From positions 124,001 to 188,000 of the forward strand of contig NZ_FUWX01000004.1 of the NCBI RefSeq assembly GCF_900167275.1: a stretch of DNA of 64,000 bases, in the 5' to 3' direction. Within the stretch, counting starts at the first letter, position 1, and the number at the start of each line of letters is the position of its first letter. The notes under the pieces were generated by a model that saw nothing but the letters and a program-made list of their open reading frames with translations, had not been told where the DNA came from and searched no databases. Shown here in pieces: positions 34,418-42,966 of this stretch. This DNA is from Cetobacterium ceti. GTDB lineage: Bacteria; Fusobacteriota; Fusobacteriia; Fusobacteriales; Fusobacteriaceae. Made by a program: the position numbers and the translations under genes.

Positions 34418-35224
34418 ATGTCTAAAATGTGTCTTGACACAACTGAATGTACAGAAGCAATCGTAAAATTAGGAATTAAGAAGGTAAGTTACCCAGCATT
34501 AAAAGTTCTTATTTTGGGATTCATGGGAGGAATGTTTATTGGATTATCTGCAATAGGAAATCTAATAGCAAATCAAACTATAGGGGGAGGACTTGGTAAA
34601 ATAGTAGGTTCTTGCGTATTCCCTGTAGGATTAATTTTAGTAGTTTTAGTTGGAGGATCACTATTTACAGGAGATTGTCTAGCTTATTTAGCTTGGTTTG
34701 AAGGAAAAGTAGACTTTAATAAAATGATGAAAAATCTTGGATTAGTTTGGATTGGAAATTTATTAGGTTCTGTATTCACTGCATTTGTTGCATATGCAGG
34801 AGGACAATTTGCTTCAACTGGACTTGCAAATTTTGCTGTTCATGTAGCTGAACATAAAGTTCATTTAGGATTTGGAGAAGCTTTAGCAAGTGCATTTTTA
34901 TGTAATGTGTTAGTTGCTTTAGCAGTTTGGTTTTCATTTGCTGCAAAGGATATGATTGGAAAGATATTTGCAATCTGGTTCCCAATTATGTTATTTATCC
35001 TTGGAGGATATCAGCACGTTGTTGCAAATATGACTTATATATCTGTAGGAAAAATATTATCACCAGATAGTTATACATTAGTAGAAATGATAAGACATTT
35101 TATTCCAGTTACAATTGGAAACTTCTTATCAGGAGCTATTTTCTTACCTTTAGTATATAAAACTTTATACTTAAAAAAACATCACCATGTTGAAGAAACA
35201 ACAACTGAAATGGAAAATGCATAG
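34418..35224 (+). CDS. Formate/nitrite transporter family channel
   Basis: A FocA/NirC-type pentameric anion channel of 268 residues with six membrane helices. GGMFIGLSAIGN and the omega-loop-type segment GGSLFTGDCLAYLAWFEGKV are recognisable, as is CNVLVALAVWFSFAAKDMIGKIFAIWFPI with the usual helix-5 pattern and GYQHVVANM. I start at the ATG at 34418, 4 bases after AGGAGGAA. FocA-type formate export would fit a fermenting anaerobe with the hydrogenase genes further on, but there is no pflB next to it, and nitrite or hydrosulfide transport is also possible. Confidence 0.88.
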   Translation: MSKMCLDTTECTEAIVKLGIKKVSYPALKVLILGFMGGMFIGLSAIGNLIANQTIGGGLGKIVGSCVFPVGLILVVLVGGSLFTGDCLAYLAWFEGKVDFNKMMKNLGLVWIGNLLGSVFTAFVAYAGGQFASTGLANFAVHVAEHKVHLGFGEALASAFLCNVLVALAVWFSFAAKDMIGKIFAIWFPIMLFILGGYQHVVANMTYISVGKILSPDSYTLVEMIRHFIPVTIGNFLSGAIFLPLVYKTLYLKKHHHVEETTTEMENA

Positions 35225-35234
35225 TTAAAAATTA

Positions 35235-35267
35235 AAATGCACCTAGGAATTATTCTTAGGTGCATTT
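35235..35267. terminator. Bidirectional terminator
   Basis: A 15-base-pair stem (AAATGCACCTAGGAA with TTCTTAGGTGCATTT, one G-U) with a three-base loop lies between the convergent channel and sigma-factor genes. Confidence 0.85.
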
Positions 35268-35270
35268 ATT

Positions 35271-35876
35271 TTACTCTAAATGATTATTATTGATTTCATA
35301 GTCTTCAATGAATCCTTTTAGTTTCTTTTTTATTCTTTGAATAGTATTATCTATAGATTTGACTTCTCTACCTGTTTTTTGAGCAATTTCGATATAATTT
35401 ATCCCCAATAGCATTTCTTTAAATATACTTTGTTCCATTTTACTTAAATTATTTTGCAAATATTCTCCTAAGGCATTTAATTTTTCTTTACCTAAAAAAA
35501 TCTCTTCTGGAGTATAGAAATTCAAAGATTTTTTTTCATAGGAAATATTTGATTCTTCCCCCTCATAAAAACCATTAGTTGCAAGATTAAGAATTTTATT
35601 TTTACCAGAATTGTAGTTTTTTATAGCGGTTATAATTTGTCGTTTGATACAAAGAGATGCGAAAGTATTAAAAGATGTGTTTTTATCTTCATCATAAGCT
35701 CGAATAGCTTTTAAGAGACCAATCATTCCCTCTTGTAGAAGATCTTCTCTATCAGCTCCATTTAGAAAGTAGGATTTATTTCGTAGTAGAATGAATTTCT
35801 TATATTTTTCAAAAATTTCAGCAATAGCTTCAGGATCCCCACTTTGAGCTTTTTTAACAATACTATTTTCGATCAT
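35271..35876 (-). CDS. RNA polymerase sigma factor, SigH (Spo0H)-type
   Basis: A 201-residue sigma-70-family protein. Region 2 (SYFLNGADREDLLQEGMIGLLKAIRAYDEDKNTSF, then FASLCIKRQIITAIK) matches SigH of Bacillus almost word for word in its core. Region 4 has the GINYIEIAQKTGREVKSIDNTIQRIKKKL helix-turn-helix. It is not an ECF factor. SigH runs early stationary-phase, competence and sporulation genes in Firmicutes; this apparently non-sporulating, outer-membrane-bearing organism must use it for something else. It has GGGAGGAG before the ATG and stands alone on the minus strand. Confidence 0.88.
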   Translation of the reverse strand: MIENSIVKKAQSGDPEAIAEIFEKYKKFILLRNKSYFLNGADREDLLQEGMIGLLKAIRAYDEDKNTSFNTFASLCIKRQIITAIKNYNSGKNKILNLATNGFYEGEESNISYEKKSLNFYTPEEIFLGKEKLNALGEYLQNNLSKMEQSIFKEMLLGINYIEIAQKTGREVKSIDNTIQRIKKKLKGFIEDYEINNNHLE

Positions 35877-35967
35877 AACAAATCTCCTCCCATAGAAATT
35901 TTTTGATAGAGAAAGCTATTTTAGAACAGTAATTTATGTCGGTAATACGTCAATCTAACACTATAAA

Positions 35968-35996
35968 TATATATACTGTAACTATAAAAAAATCAA
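35968..35996 (-). promoter_or_regulatory. Weak candidate promoter for the sigma-factor gene
   Basis: On the minus strand, TTGATT, 17 bases and TATATA lie about 90 bases upstream of the ATG. The area is AT-rich, so chance matches are likely. Confidence 0.3.
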
Positions 35997-36008
35997 CTTA
36001 AAAAATAA

Positions 36009-36040
36009 AAAAAACCTACAGATTAATTTCTGTAGGTTTT
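36009..36040 (-). terminator. Terminator of the ABC-F gene
   Basis: A 12-base-pair stem AAAACCTACAGA/TCTGTAGGTTTT with a six-base loop. On the minus strand it is followed by a long T tract, just after the ABC-F stop. Confidence 0.85.
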
Positions 36041-36068
36041 AATATGTATAATATTTTTTATTTAAAAA

Positions 36069-37688
36069 TTATTTATACATTGCTTCTATTTTTTCTTGAA
36101 GATCTATATCACTAATATACTCATCATATTCCATTAGTTTATCAACTAATCCATTAGGAGTAATTTCGATTATTCTATTAGCAACAGTTTGTATAAATTC
36201 GTGGTCATGAGCTCCAAATAAAATTGTTCCATTGAATTTCATAAGAGCTTTGTTTAAAGATGTAATTGACTCAAGGTCTAAGTGGTCTGTAGGATTATCG
36301 AATAATAAAACGTTAGCTCCACTTAACATCATTTTAGATAACATACATCTAACTTTTTCTCCTCCAGAAAGAACTTTAGCCTTCTTAGTAGCTTCCTCTC
36401 CTGAGAATAGCATTCTTCCAAGGAAACCTCTTACAAAGGCATCGTGTTGATCAGGAGAAAACTGTCTTAACCAATCGATTAAGTCATATTCAAAGTTTTC
36501 AAAAAACTCAGAGTTATCTTTTGGCATATAAGCTTGAGATGTAGTAACTCCCCAAGTATATGTTCCAGAATCAGCTTCCATTTCTCCTGCAAGAATAGAA
36601 AGTAATGTAGTTTTAACTATATCATTTTTAGAAAGGAAAACAACTTTATCTCCTGTGTTAATTGTAAATGATACATTATCAAGAATTTTAACTCCATCAA
36701 TAGTTTTAGTTAAATTCTCAACTTTTAACATGTTATTTCCAGCTTCTCTATCTGATTTGAACTCGATAAATGGATATTTTCTATTTGAAACTTGCATATC
36801 TTCAAGCTGAAGTTTTTCTAATTGTTTCTTTCTTGAAGTTGCTTGTGATGATTTAGATGCGTTAGCACTGAATCTAGCGATGAATTCTTGTAATTCTGCT
36901 CTTTTTTGCTCTAATTTTTTATTTTTATTTGCAATTAAAGTTTGCATTAATTGGTTTGACTCATACCAGAAGTCATAGTTTCCAACATACATTTTAATTT
37001 TTCCATAGTCAATATCAGCAATATGAGTACAAACTTTGTTTAAGAAGTGTCTGTCGTGGGAAATAACTATAACAGTTGTATCTTCTAAGTTCATTAAGAA
37101 GTTTTCTAACCAAGCTGTTGCTTTTATATCAAGACCGTTTGTAGGCTCGTCTAAAAGTAGTACATCAGGATTTCCAAATAAAGCTTGAGCAAGTAAAACT
37201 TTAACCTTTTCAGGCTCACTTAATTCTTGCATTAATTTATGGTGTAAATCTGCACCGATTCCTAATCCTGTAAGTAACATTTCAGCTTCAGTTTCAGCTT
37301 CCCATCCATTTAATTCTGCAAATTCTCCTTCAAGTTCAGCAGCTCTCATTCCATCTTCATCAGAGAACTCTTCTTTAGAATAGATAGCATTTCTTTCTTC
37401 TATAATTTCCCAAAGTTTTTTATGACCCATAAGGATAACATTTAAAACTTCATCATTTTCGTGGGCAAAGTGGTCCTGTTTTAAAACAGCCATTCTTTTA
37501 TTTTTATCAAAAATTACATCTCCCTCTGTAGGATCAATTTCTCCAGAAAGAATTTTAACAAAAGTAGATTTTCCGGCTCCGTTGGCTCCAATTAAACCGT
37601 AACAGTTTCCTGGTGTAAATTTAACGTTTACATCTTCGAAAAGTTTTCTACCAGAAAATCTCATACTAAGATTACTAGTTGCGATCAT
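36069..37688 (-). CDS. ABC-F family ATPase (YbiT-like)
   Basis: A soluble tandem-ABC ATPase of 539 residues with no membrane domain. The first domain has GANGAGKST, a SEPEKVKVLLAQAL signature region and LLLDEPTNGLD. The linker (about 240-300) is rich in Lys/Gln helices, and the second domain has a weak Walker A (LSKNDIVKTTLLS), LSGGEKVRCMLS and VLLFDNPTDHLD, where Glu of Walker B is replaced by Asn (DNPT). That substitution and the layout match YbiT-type ABC-F proteins, which act on ribosomes during elongation. It is a single minus-strand gene with its own terminator. Confidence 0.9.
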   Translation of the reverse strand: MIATSNLSMRFSGRKLFEDVNVKFTPGNCYGLIGANGAGKSTFVKILSGEIDPTEGDVIFDKNKRMAVLKQDHFAHENDEVLNVILMGHKKLWEIIEERNAIYSKEEFSDEDGMRAAELEGEFAELNGWEAETEAEMLLTGLGIGADLHHKLMQELSEPEKVKVLLAQALFGNPDVLLLDEPTNGLDIKATAWLENFLMNLEDTTVIVISHDRHFLNKVCTHIADIDYGKIKMYVGNYDFWYESNQLMQTLIANKNKKLEQKRAELQEFIARFSANASKSSQATSRKKQLEKLQLEDMQVSNRKYPFIEFKSDREAGNNMLKVENLTKTIDGVKILDNVSFTINTGDKVVFLSKNDIVKTTLLSILAGEMEADSGTYTWGVTTSQAYMPKDNSEFFENFEYDLIDWLRQFSPDQHDAFVRGFLGRMLFSGEEATKKAKVLSGGEKVRCMLSKMMLSGANVLLFDNPTDHLDLESITSLNKALMKFNGTILFGAHDHEFIQTVANRIIEITPNGLVDKLMEYDEYISDIDLQEKIEAMYK

Positions 37689-37843
37689 TTATATTATATC
37701 CTCCTATATCTAAAACTTATATATTTTTATATTTTCTCATAATATTATATCATGAAAACTAATTTTTTTAAAATATATTATATTTTTCATTTTTATGATA
37801 AAATTAAAAGATACCATTGAAAATAAGGAGATTTAAGATATAG

Positions 37844-38803
37844 ATGACAAGATTATTTGATTCATTAAAGATAAAAGGATTAGTAGCTAAAAATAGGGTA
37901 GTATTGCCACCTATGGTAAGATTTTCTGTGGTGGAAAAGGATGGCTTTGTTACAAAGGGACTTGTTGAGTGGTATGAAGATGTAGCAAAAGGTGATGTGG
38001 GAATGATTATAGTAGAAGCATCATGTGTTTCCGAAGAAGGGAAATTAAGGGATAACCAAATAGGAATTTGGGATGACAAATTTATACCTGGATTAAAAAA
38101 GGTTGCAGAAGTTGGTAAAAAATATAATGTACCTACTTTAATTCAAATACATCACGCAGGTTTTAAAGATAAAATAAAAGATGTATCTGAAAAAATTCTG
38201 GATGAAATTTTAGAAGAATTTGTAATTGCATTTAAAAGAGCAAAAATTGCAGGATTTGACGGAATAGAGATACATGGAGCACATACATATTTAATATCTC
38301 AGTTAAACTCTAGATTATGGAATAAAAGAGAGGATAAATATGGAGGAACTTTTGAAAAAAGAATGTTTTTTACAAAGGAACTTATAGATAGAACAAAAGA
38401 TTTATTTGATGATAAATTTATTTTAGGGTATAGAATGGGTGGAAATGAACCTACGTTAGAAGATGGAATAGAAATTGCAAAATATTTAGAGAAAATAGGA
38501 GTTGATTTACTTCATGTTTCTTCAGGTGTTCCTGATCCTGAAAGAAAATCTCCAGTGAAAGTAGATGTCCCTGAAGAATTTCCTTTAGATTGGGTAATTT
38601 ATATGGGAACAGTTATAAAAAAACATGTGAATATTCCAGTAATCGGGGTTAGAAATATAAAAAATGAGGAGCAAGCAAGTTGGCTAATTGAAAATAATTT
38701 ACTTGATTTTGTTGCCGTGGGAAGAGGAATGATTGCAAGACCTAATTGGGTACAGCACGGTAAAAAAAGTTACTTTAAAAGAACAGGAATTAAGGTGGAT
38801 TAA
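37844..38803 (+). CDS. NADH:flavin oxidoreductase (Old Yellow Enzyme family)
   Basis: An FMN-dependent TIM-barrel oxidoreductase, 319 residues. It opens with FDSLKIKGLVAKNRVVLPPMVRF. The substrate-binding motif IQIHHAG corresponds to the usual QLxHAG, GFDGIEIHGAHTYLISQLNSRLWNKREDKYGG is the family hallmark, and VAVGRGMIARPNW near the end is the phosphate-binding part for FMN. The physiological substrate is unknown. The next gene, earP, starts right after its stop, so the two are co-transcribed with efp, but a functional link is not evident. Confidence 0.9.
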   Translation: MTRLFDSLKIKGLVAKNRVVLPPMVRFSVVEKDGFVTKGLVEWYEDVAKGDVGMIIVEASCVSEEGKLRDNQIGIWDDKFIPGLKKVAEVGKKYNVPTLIQIHHAGFKDKIKDVSEKILDEILEEFVIAFKRAKIAGFDGIEIHGAHTYLISQLNSRLWNKREDKYGGTFEKRMFFTKELIDRTKDLFDDKFILGYRMGGNEPTLEDGIEIAKYLEKIGVDLLHVSSGVPDPERKSPVKVDVPEEFPLDWVIYMGTVIKKHVNIPVIGVRNIKNEEQASWLIENNLLDFVAVGRGMIARPNWVQHGKKSYFKRTGIKVD

Positions 38804-39973
38804 ATGAAAATACAAAGTTTAGATATATTTTGTGATATAATCGATAATTTTGGAGATATTGGTGTCGTATATAGAATAGCTAAGGAATTAAAGAAAAAAT
38901 ATCTAGATGAGATAAAAATAAGAGTTTTTTTAAATAGATTAGATGAATTTATGGCAATAAATAAGAGATGTCAAGATTTAGAAATTCAAGAAATAGATGG
39001 AATTACATATATAAAAGAAAGCTATTTGGTTAAAAATATATGTACAATTGAAACTGCAAATGTTATAATAGAAGCATTTGGGTGTAATATCTTTGAAGGG
39101 TATTTAACAAAAGCTAAAAAGGAATCATCTTTACTGATAAATCTAGAATATTTATCAGCGGAAGATTGGATAGAGGATTTTCATTTGCAAGAATCTTTTT
39201 TAGGAGCTCCTAAATTAAAAAAATACTTTTTTATGCCTGGATTTACAGAAAAAACAGGTGGAGTAATTGTAGATTCTCTATTTTTAGAAAGAAAAGAGAA
39301 AGTTTTAAAAAATAAAGAGAAATATCTAGAAAAATATTTAAATGAAATAGACTATTCAAATAAAATGATTGGAACAATTTTTTCCTATGAAAAAAATTAT
39401 ATGAATTTACTAGAACAATTAAAGGATTATAAGAAAGAAATACTACTATTATTAATGGGAGAAAAAACTCAAAATAGTTTTAAAGAAATATTTAAAGAAA
39501 TTTCTGTAGAAAACTTTGGAAAAACATATAAATATGGTAAAATAACTATGCATTTTATGGAGTTCTTAAATCAAGAAGAATATGAAGAGGTAATAAATGT
39601 TGTAGATTTTAATTTTGTTAGGGGAGAGGACTCATTTATAAGAGCTCTTTTAACAGGAAAACCATTTTTATGGCATGCCTATTTACAAGATGAATTAGGT
39701 CATATGGATAAGGTTGAGGGTTTCATAGATAAAGAAAATAAAATTTTATGTGAAAAATATAAAGATGTTTTACATAAACATAGCAAGCTTTTAAGGGACT
39801 ATAACTTTAGAAGAGAAAATTCTCTTGAAAGATCTGGAGAGGATTATTTAGATTTTTTTGAAAATATAGATAGTTTAAATAATATATCTTCAGATTATTC
39901 AGAATTTCTTATAAAAAAGTGTAACCTTATAAATAAATTATATAATTTTATTGAAAGTTTTAAGGAGGATTAA
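38804..39973 (+). CDS. earP: EF-P arginine rhamnosyltransferase
   Basis: Transfers rhamnose from dTDP-L-rhamnose to Arg32 of EF-P, activating it for polyproline translation. The 389-residue protein has the diagnostic N-terminal DIFCDIIDNFGDIGVVYRIA, giving Asp14 and Asp18 as equivalents of the two conserved Asp residues of the proteobacterial enzyme. The C-terminal NFVRGEDSFIRAL (RGEDS), then GKPFLWHAYLQDELGH, contains the donor-binding Glu-Asp pair. The ATG abuts the preceding stop, and efp starts 2 bases after its stop with its ribosome site inside the earP 3' end. This adjacency strongly supports the assignment. Confidence 0.92.
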   Translation: MKIQSLDIFCDIIDNFGDIGVVYRIAKELKKKYLDEIKIRVFLNRLDEFMAINKRCQDLEIQEIDGITYIKESYLVKNICTIETANVIIEAFGCNIFEGYLTKAKKESSLLINLEYLSAEDWIEDFHLQESFLGAPKLKKYFFMPGFTEKTGGVIVDSLFLERKEKVLKNKEKYLEKYLNEIDYSNKMIGTIFSYEKNYMNLLEQLKDYKKEILLLLMGEKTQNSFKEIFKEISVENFGKTYKYGKITMHFMEFLNQEEYEEVINVVDFNFVRGEDSFIRALLTGKPFLWHAYLQDELGHMDKVEGFIDKENKILCEKYKDVLHKHSKLLRDYNFRRENSLERSGEDYLDFFENIDSLNNISSDYSEFLIKKCNLINKLYNFIESFKED

Positions 39974-39974
39974 A

Positions 39975-40538
39975 ATGAAAGTAGCTCAAGAATTAAGAGC
40001 AGGAAGCACAATTAAGATTGGAAACGATCCATTTGTTGTTTTAAAAGCTGAATACAATAAATCAGGAAGAAACTCTGCAGTTATGAAGTTCAAAATGAAG
40101 AACTTATTATCTGGAAACACTACAGATGCTGTTTATAAAGCAGACGAGAAAATGGACGATATCAGATTAGATAAAGTTAAAGCAGTTTTCTCTTACCACG
40201 ATGGAAGTTTCTATGTATTCTCTAACCCAGAAACTTGGGATCAAATCGAACTTAAAGAGGAAGATTTAGGAGACGCTTTAAACTACTTAGAAGAAGAAAT
40301 GGAATTAGACATCATATATTATGAGTCAACTCCAGTTGCAGTTGAATTACCAACTTTCGTTGAGAGAGAAGTTATTTATACTGAGCCAGGATTAAGAGGA
40401 GATACTACTGGTAAAGTATTAAAGCCAGCTAAAATAAACACTGGATTTGAATTACAAGTTCCATTATTCGTAGAGCAAGGAGAATGGATTAAAATAGATA
40501 CTAGAACTAACGAATACGTAGAAAGAATTAAAAAGTAA
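39975..40538 (+). CDS. efp: Elongation factor P (arginine-32 type)
   Basis: Rescues ribosomes stalled at polyproline. The protein has 187 residues in three beta domains. The loop that carries the modified residue reads YNKSGRNSA with Arg at position 32, the EarP-target type, instead of the Lys34 seen with EpmA. This matches the earP gene directly upstream. The C-terminal segment (LRGDTTGKVLKPAKINTGFELQVPLFVEQGEWIKIDTRT) is canonical. I start at the ATG at 39975 behind AAGGAGG; the longer frame has no ribosome site. A terminator follows. Confidence 0.96.
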   Translation: MKVAQELRAGSTIKIGNDPFVVLKAEYNKSGRNSAVMKFKMKNLLSGNTTDAVYKADEKMDDIRLDKVKAVFSYHDGSFYVFSNPETWDQIELKEEDLGDALNYLEEEMELDIIYYESTPVAVELPTFVEREVIYTEPGLRGDTTGKVLKPAKINTGFELQVPLFVEQGEWIKIDTRTNEYVERIKK

Positions 40539-40548
40539 TAGTATAAAA

Positions 40549-40578
40549 AAAAGGTTCCCTTTTGGGAACTTTTTTTTA
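40549..40578. terminator. Terminator of efp, possibly bidirectional
   Basis: A GTTCCC/GGGAAC core stem with a TTTT loop, extended by a G-U and A-T pairs, with A tracts before and T tracts after. It lies between efp and the convergent membrane-protein gene. Confidence 0.85.
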
Positions 40579-41124
40579 TACTTTAAAATGACTTGGGAAA
40601 AAACCAAGAATAATAAAAAATATAGAAATTAATAAAGTTTTTTTCATTTCTGTGGAAAAAAAAGAATCTTTTAAAAGAGAATTTCTCATTTGATATTTCC
40701 ATAAAATAAAAGATATAAAAGCAGAAAGAATATATCCATAGGTATAACAAATAACATCCATCTTATCAAAAGTTCCAATGAAAGTTCCATGTCCTCCAAA
40801 TTCTAATTGAAAAAATTCAATAAAAATCATAAAAAGATAAATAAAAGTATAAAATAATAAAATTTTTTTGAAATAGAAACGATTAACTAAAAGTGCTATT
40901 CCAAAAGAAAAAATCCAAACACCATCTGGGAAAGAGTAAACAACCCAAGTGGGGAAAAAATGACGGAATGTCTGGGCATAAATTCTTAGTTGTAAAAAAT
41001 ATTTATCTAAGGAAAAATGTTTTAAAAGTCTAAAATAAAAAAGGTATTTACTTCTAAAAAATATATAAATAAGAATACCGCTTATTAATGGAAAAATAGT
41101 AAGAAGTATTTTTCTTTTTTTCAT
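40576..41124 (-). CDS. Membrane protein of unknown function, weakly VanZ-like
   Basis: The protein has 182 residues with about five hydrophobic helices. The segment FSFGIALLVN following a YSFPDGVW loop, and the later loop GTFDKMDVICYTYGYIL, recall the pattern of VanZ-type proteins (an acidic residue and Asp-rich loop before a helix), but the match is loose. No signal peptide beyond the first helix. It is transcribed convergently with efp, and its ribosome site (GAGGTGGA) is weak but present. Confidence 0.6.
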   Translation of the reverse strand: MKKRKILLTIFPLISGILIYIFFRSKYLFYFRLLKHFSLDKYFLQLRIYAQTFRHFFPTWVVYSFPDGVWIFSFGIALLVNRFYFKKILLFYTFIYLFMIFIEFFQLEFGGHGTFIGTFDKMDVICYTYGYILSAFISFILWKYQMRNSLLKDSFFSTEMKKTLLISIFFIILGFFPSHFKV

Positions 41125-41215
41125 AAATCCACCTCACAAAATTATAATTAAATTATACAATATTTAGGAGGAAAAAAAATAAAAAAATGTAAATTAAAAC
41201 AAGGGGTGATTATTA

Positions 41216-41686
41216 ATGGGTAAAAATCCAAGTTATATGGAAAGTATAGTTATATTAGCACCAAGAGAACTTGTTTTTGGAATAATTGAAGATGATGATT
41301 TTCAAAAAGAATGGATGGAAGGATATAAGGAAATAAAAGTATTATTAAAAACAGAAGACTTAATAGGAACTGAATTTGAGGAAATTATAAATATTAATAA
41401 TAAGGAACACTGTTTTCAAGGAAGATTATTAAAATATGAAAAAAATCATATTTTAAAATTTTCTTTAAAAGAGAAAGAGATAGATTTAAAAGTAGAATAT
41501 GATATAGAACAGCTAGAAAGAAATAAAAGTGTACTTATAATAAAAGGGTGGATAGAAACCTCTCTTTTTACAAGATTTTTTTTAAAGTATATATTAAAAG
41601 AGAGGTTAGAGAAACAACTTTCTAAAATTAAAGAACTTAGTGAGAATGAATTTAAAAAGCATAAGGGAGAAATTCAGAAAAAATAG
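41216..41686 (+). CDS. SRPBCC-fold (START-like) protein of unknown function
   Basis: A 156-residue protein with the polyketide-cyclase/START-like pattern: an N-terminal strand (YMESIVILAPRELVFGIIEDDDFQKEWMEGYKEIK), several central strands, and a long C-terminal helix (FLKYILKERLEKQLSKIKELSENEFKKH). SRPBCC proteins bind hydrophobic ligands; nothing specific can be said here. GGGGTGA lies before the ATG. Its last 35 bases overlap the end of the convergent transporter gene. Confidence 0.7.
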   Translation: MGKNPSYMESIVILAPRELVFGIIEDDDFQKEWMEGYKEIKVLLKTEDLIGTEFEEIININNKEHCFQGRLLKYEKNHILKFSLKEKEIDLKVEYDIEQLERNKSVLIIKGWIETSLFTRFFLKYILKERLEKQLSKIKELSENEFKKHKGEIQKK

Positions 41687-42905
41687 AAGCAATAATAATA
41701 ATAAAACTTCCACCGATTCTAGTAGAAATTTGAGCATAGGGCATAAGTTCTATGAGGTTAGCAGAATTTAAAACGGCAACATCTGCAAAGTTAGACATGC
41801 AAAGGCCCCCAGTGATAGTGCCTTCTAAAATATAAAAATTACAAAAGTATGAAAATAAACTAGCTCCAATAAGAGCACCAAAAACACTTATAAAAATAAG
41901 AGACAAATATTTGAAAGATAAAATATTTAAAATAGAGCTAATATTTACATAAGTCATACCAAGACCGGCTAATGTAGCTGTGGTAAAATTTTTCATTACA
42001 AAATGATACCAAGAGTTTGCACAAATTTCATAATGCTTTGGAAAAATATTAAATGTTTTAATTAAAAGAATAGTCAAAATCATAAATACATAGGAATGTA
42101 AAGGAATAAATTGGGAAAAAACTAGACCGACAAAAAAAACAATAATAGAAATAGTAAGTCCTATTCCAAAATCTTTATAATTAATATGATTGATATTTGG
42201 AGGAGGAAGTATTGGAAAGTTTTGTTTTTTATAAATTTTTCCATGACCACTAAAAAAAGAATATTTTTTAGAAAACCTTCTTAAAAATCCACTGAATATA
42301 ATTGAAAAGAAATTTCCAAGAACTATAGCAGGGGTTATTAAAAGCAAAGTATTAATAGGATGCTCTGTAATAACTGTTGAAAAAATTTTTGAAAGTGGAA
42401 TAGCTCCAGAACCAATACCGCCGCTTAAAATAGGTAAAGTAATATAGAAAATAGCATGAAATATATTAAAGTTTAATAAATATGCTCCTACAATTGTAAA
42501 TAATATAGAGAATAAGATAGCTCCTAAAATTATAAGTAGATATTTAAAATATGTTTTTTTCAAAAGAGAGGAGTCCATTCCTAAAATGCTTCCCGAAATC
42601 AAAGCGGCAATATAAATATCTAAAAGACCATAATCTTTAATTACATATTGAATTTCATCTATAACATATTGAGGTAAAATATGATAATGAACCATAAGTG
42701 CTGAGAAAAAAATTGTTATTACAGGACCTCCTCCTAAAAATGTTTTTATAAAAGAAAAAGAATTTCCTAAAAATTCAAAAGTATATCCTAAAAGCATTAG
42801 AATGGGGATTACTCCAAAAATACCTTTGGGGAGAATATTAAGATAAATAGTTAAAGATATAACTATATATATTATAATAAAATATATAAATGAATTTTTA
42901 ATCAA
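41652..42905 (-). CDS. 2-hydroxycarboxylate transporter family (CitS/MalP-type) protein
   Basis: A sodium-coupled citrate or malate-type carrier, 417 residues with about eleven hydrophobic helices. The first re-entrant motif ILSGGIGSGAIPLSKIF fits the family's GGxG loop. The second region GGLCMSNFADVAVL then NLMPYAQISTR-like sequence (LMPYAQISTRIGG) fits the C-terminal signature, but the GGxG expected after the Met-x-Asn is missing, so transport mechanism or specificity may differ. The start is TTG with GGGAGG at 8 bases; that ribosome site is inside a hairpin. It may be read from psuKG. Confidence 0.85.
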   Translation of the reverse strand: MIKNSFIYFIIIYIVISLTIYLNILPKGIFGVIPILMLLGYTFEFLGNSFSFIKTFLGGGPVITIFFSALMVHYHILPQYVIDEIQYVIKDYGLLDIYIAALISGSILGMDSSLLKKTYFKYLLIILGAILFSILFTIVGAYLLNFNIFHAIFYITLPILSGGIGSGAIPLSKIFSTVITEHPINTLLLITPAIVLGNFFSIIFSGFLRRFSKKYSFFSGHGKIYKKQNFPILPPPNINHINYKDFGIGLTISIIVFFVGLVFSQFIPLHSYVFMILTILLIKTFNIFPKHYEICANSWYHFVMKNFTTATLAGLGMTYVNISSILNILSFKYLSLIFISVFGALIGASLFSYFCNFYILEGTITGGLCMSNFADVAVLNSANLIELMPYAQISTRIGGSFIIIIASIFSEFLPYAF

Positions 42906-42909
42906 ATAA

Positions 42910-42961
42910 AAAACCTCCCATATTTTATAGTAAAAACTATATACTTTATATGGAAGGTTTT
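42910..42961 (-). promoter_or_regulatory. Long hairpin between psuG and the transporter, sequesters its ribosome site
   Basis: AAAACCTCCCATAT (42910-42923) pairs with ATATGGAAGGTTTT (42948-42961), one mismatch, with a further inner hairpin (TATAGT/ACTATA). On the minus strand the 3' arm contains GGGAGG followed by T residues. It could be a terminator after psuG, a block on translation of the transporter, or both. Confidence 0.65.
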
Positions 42962-42966
42962 CATTT

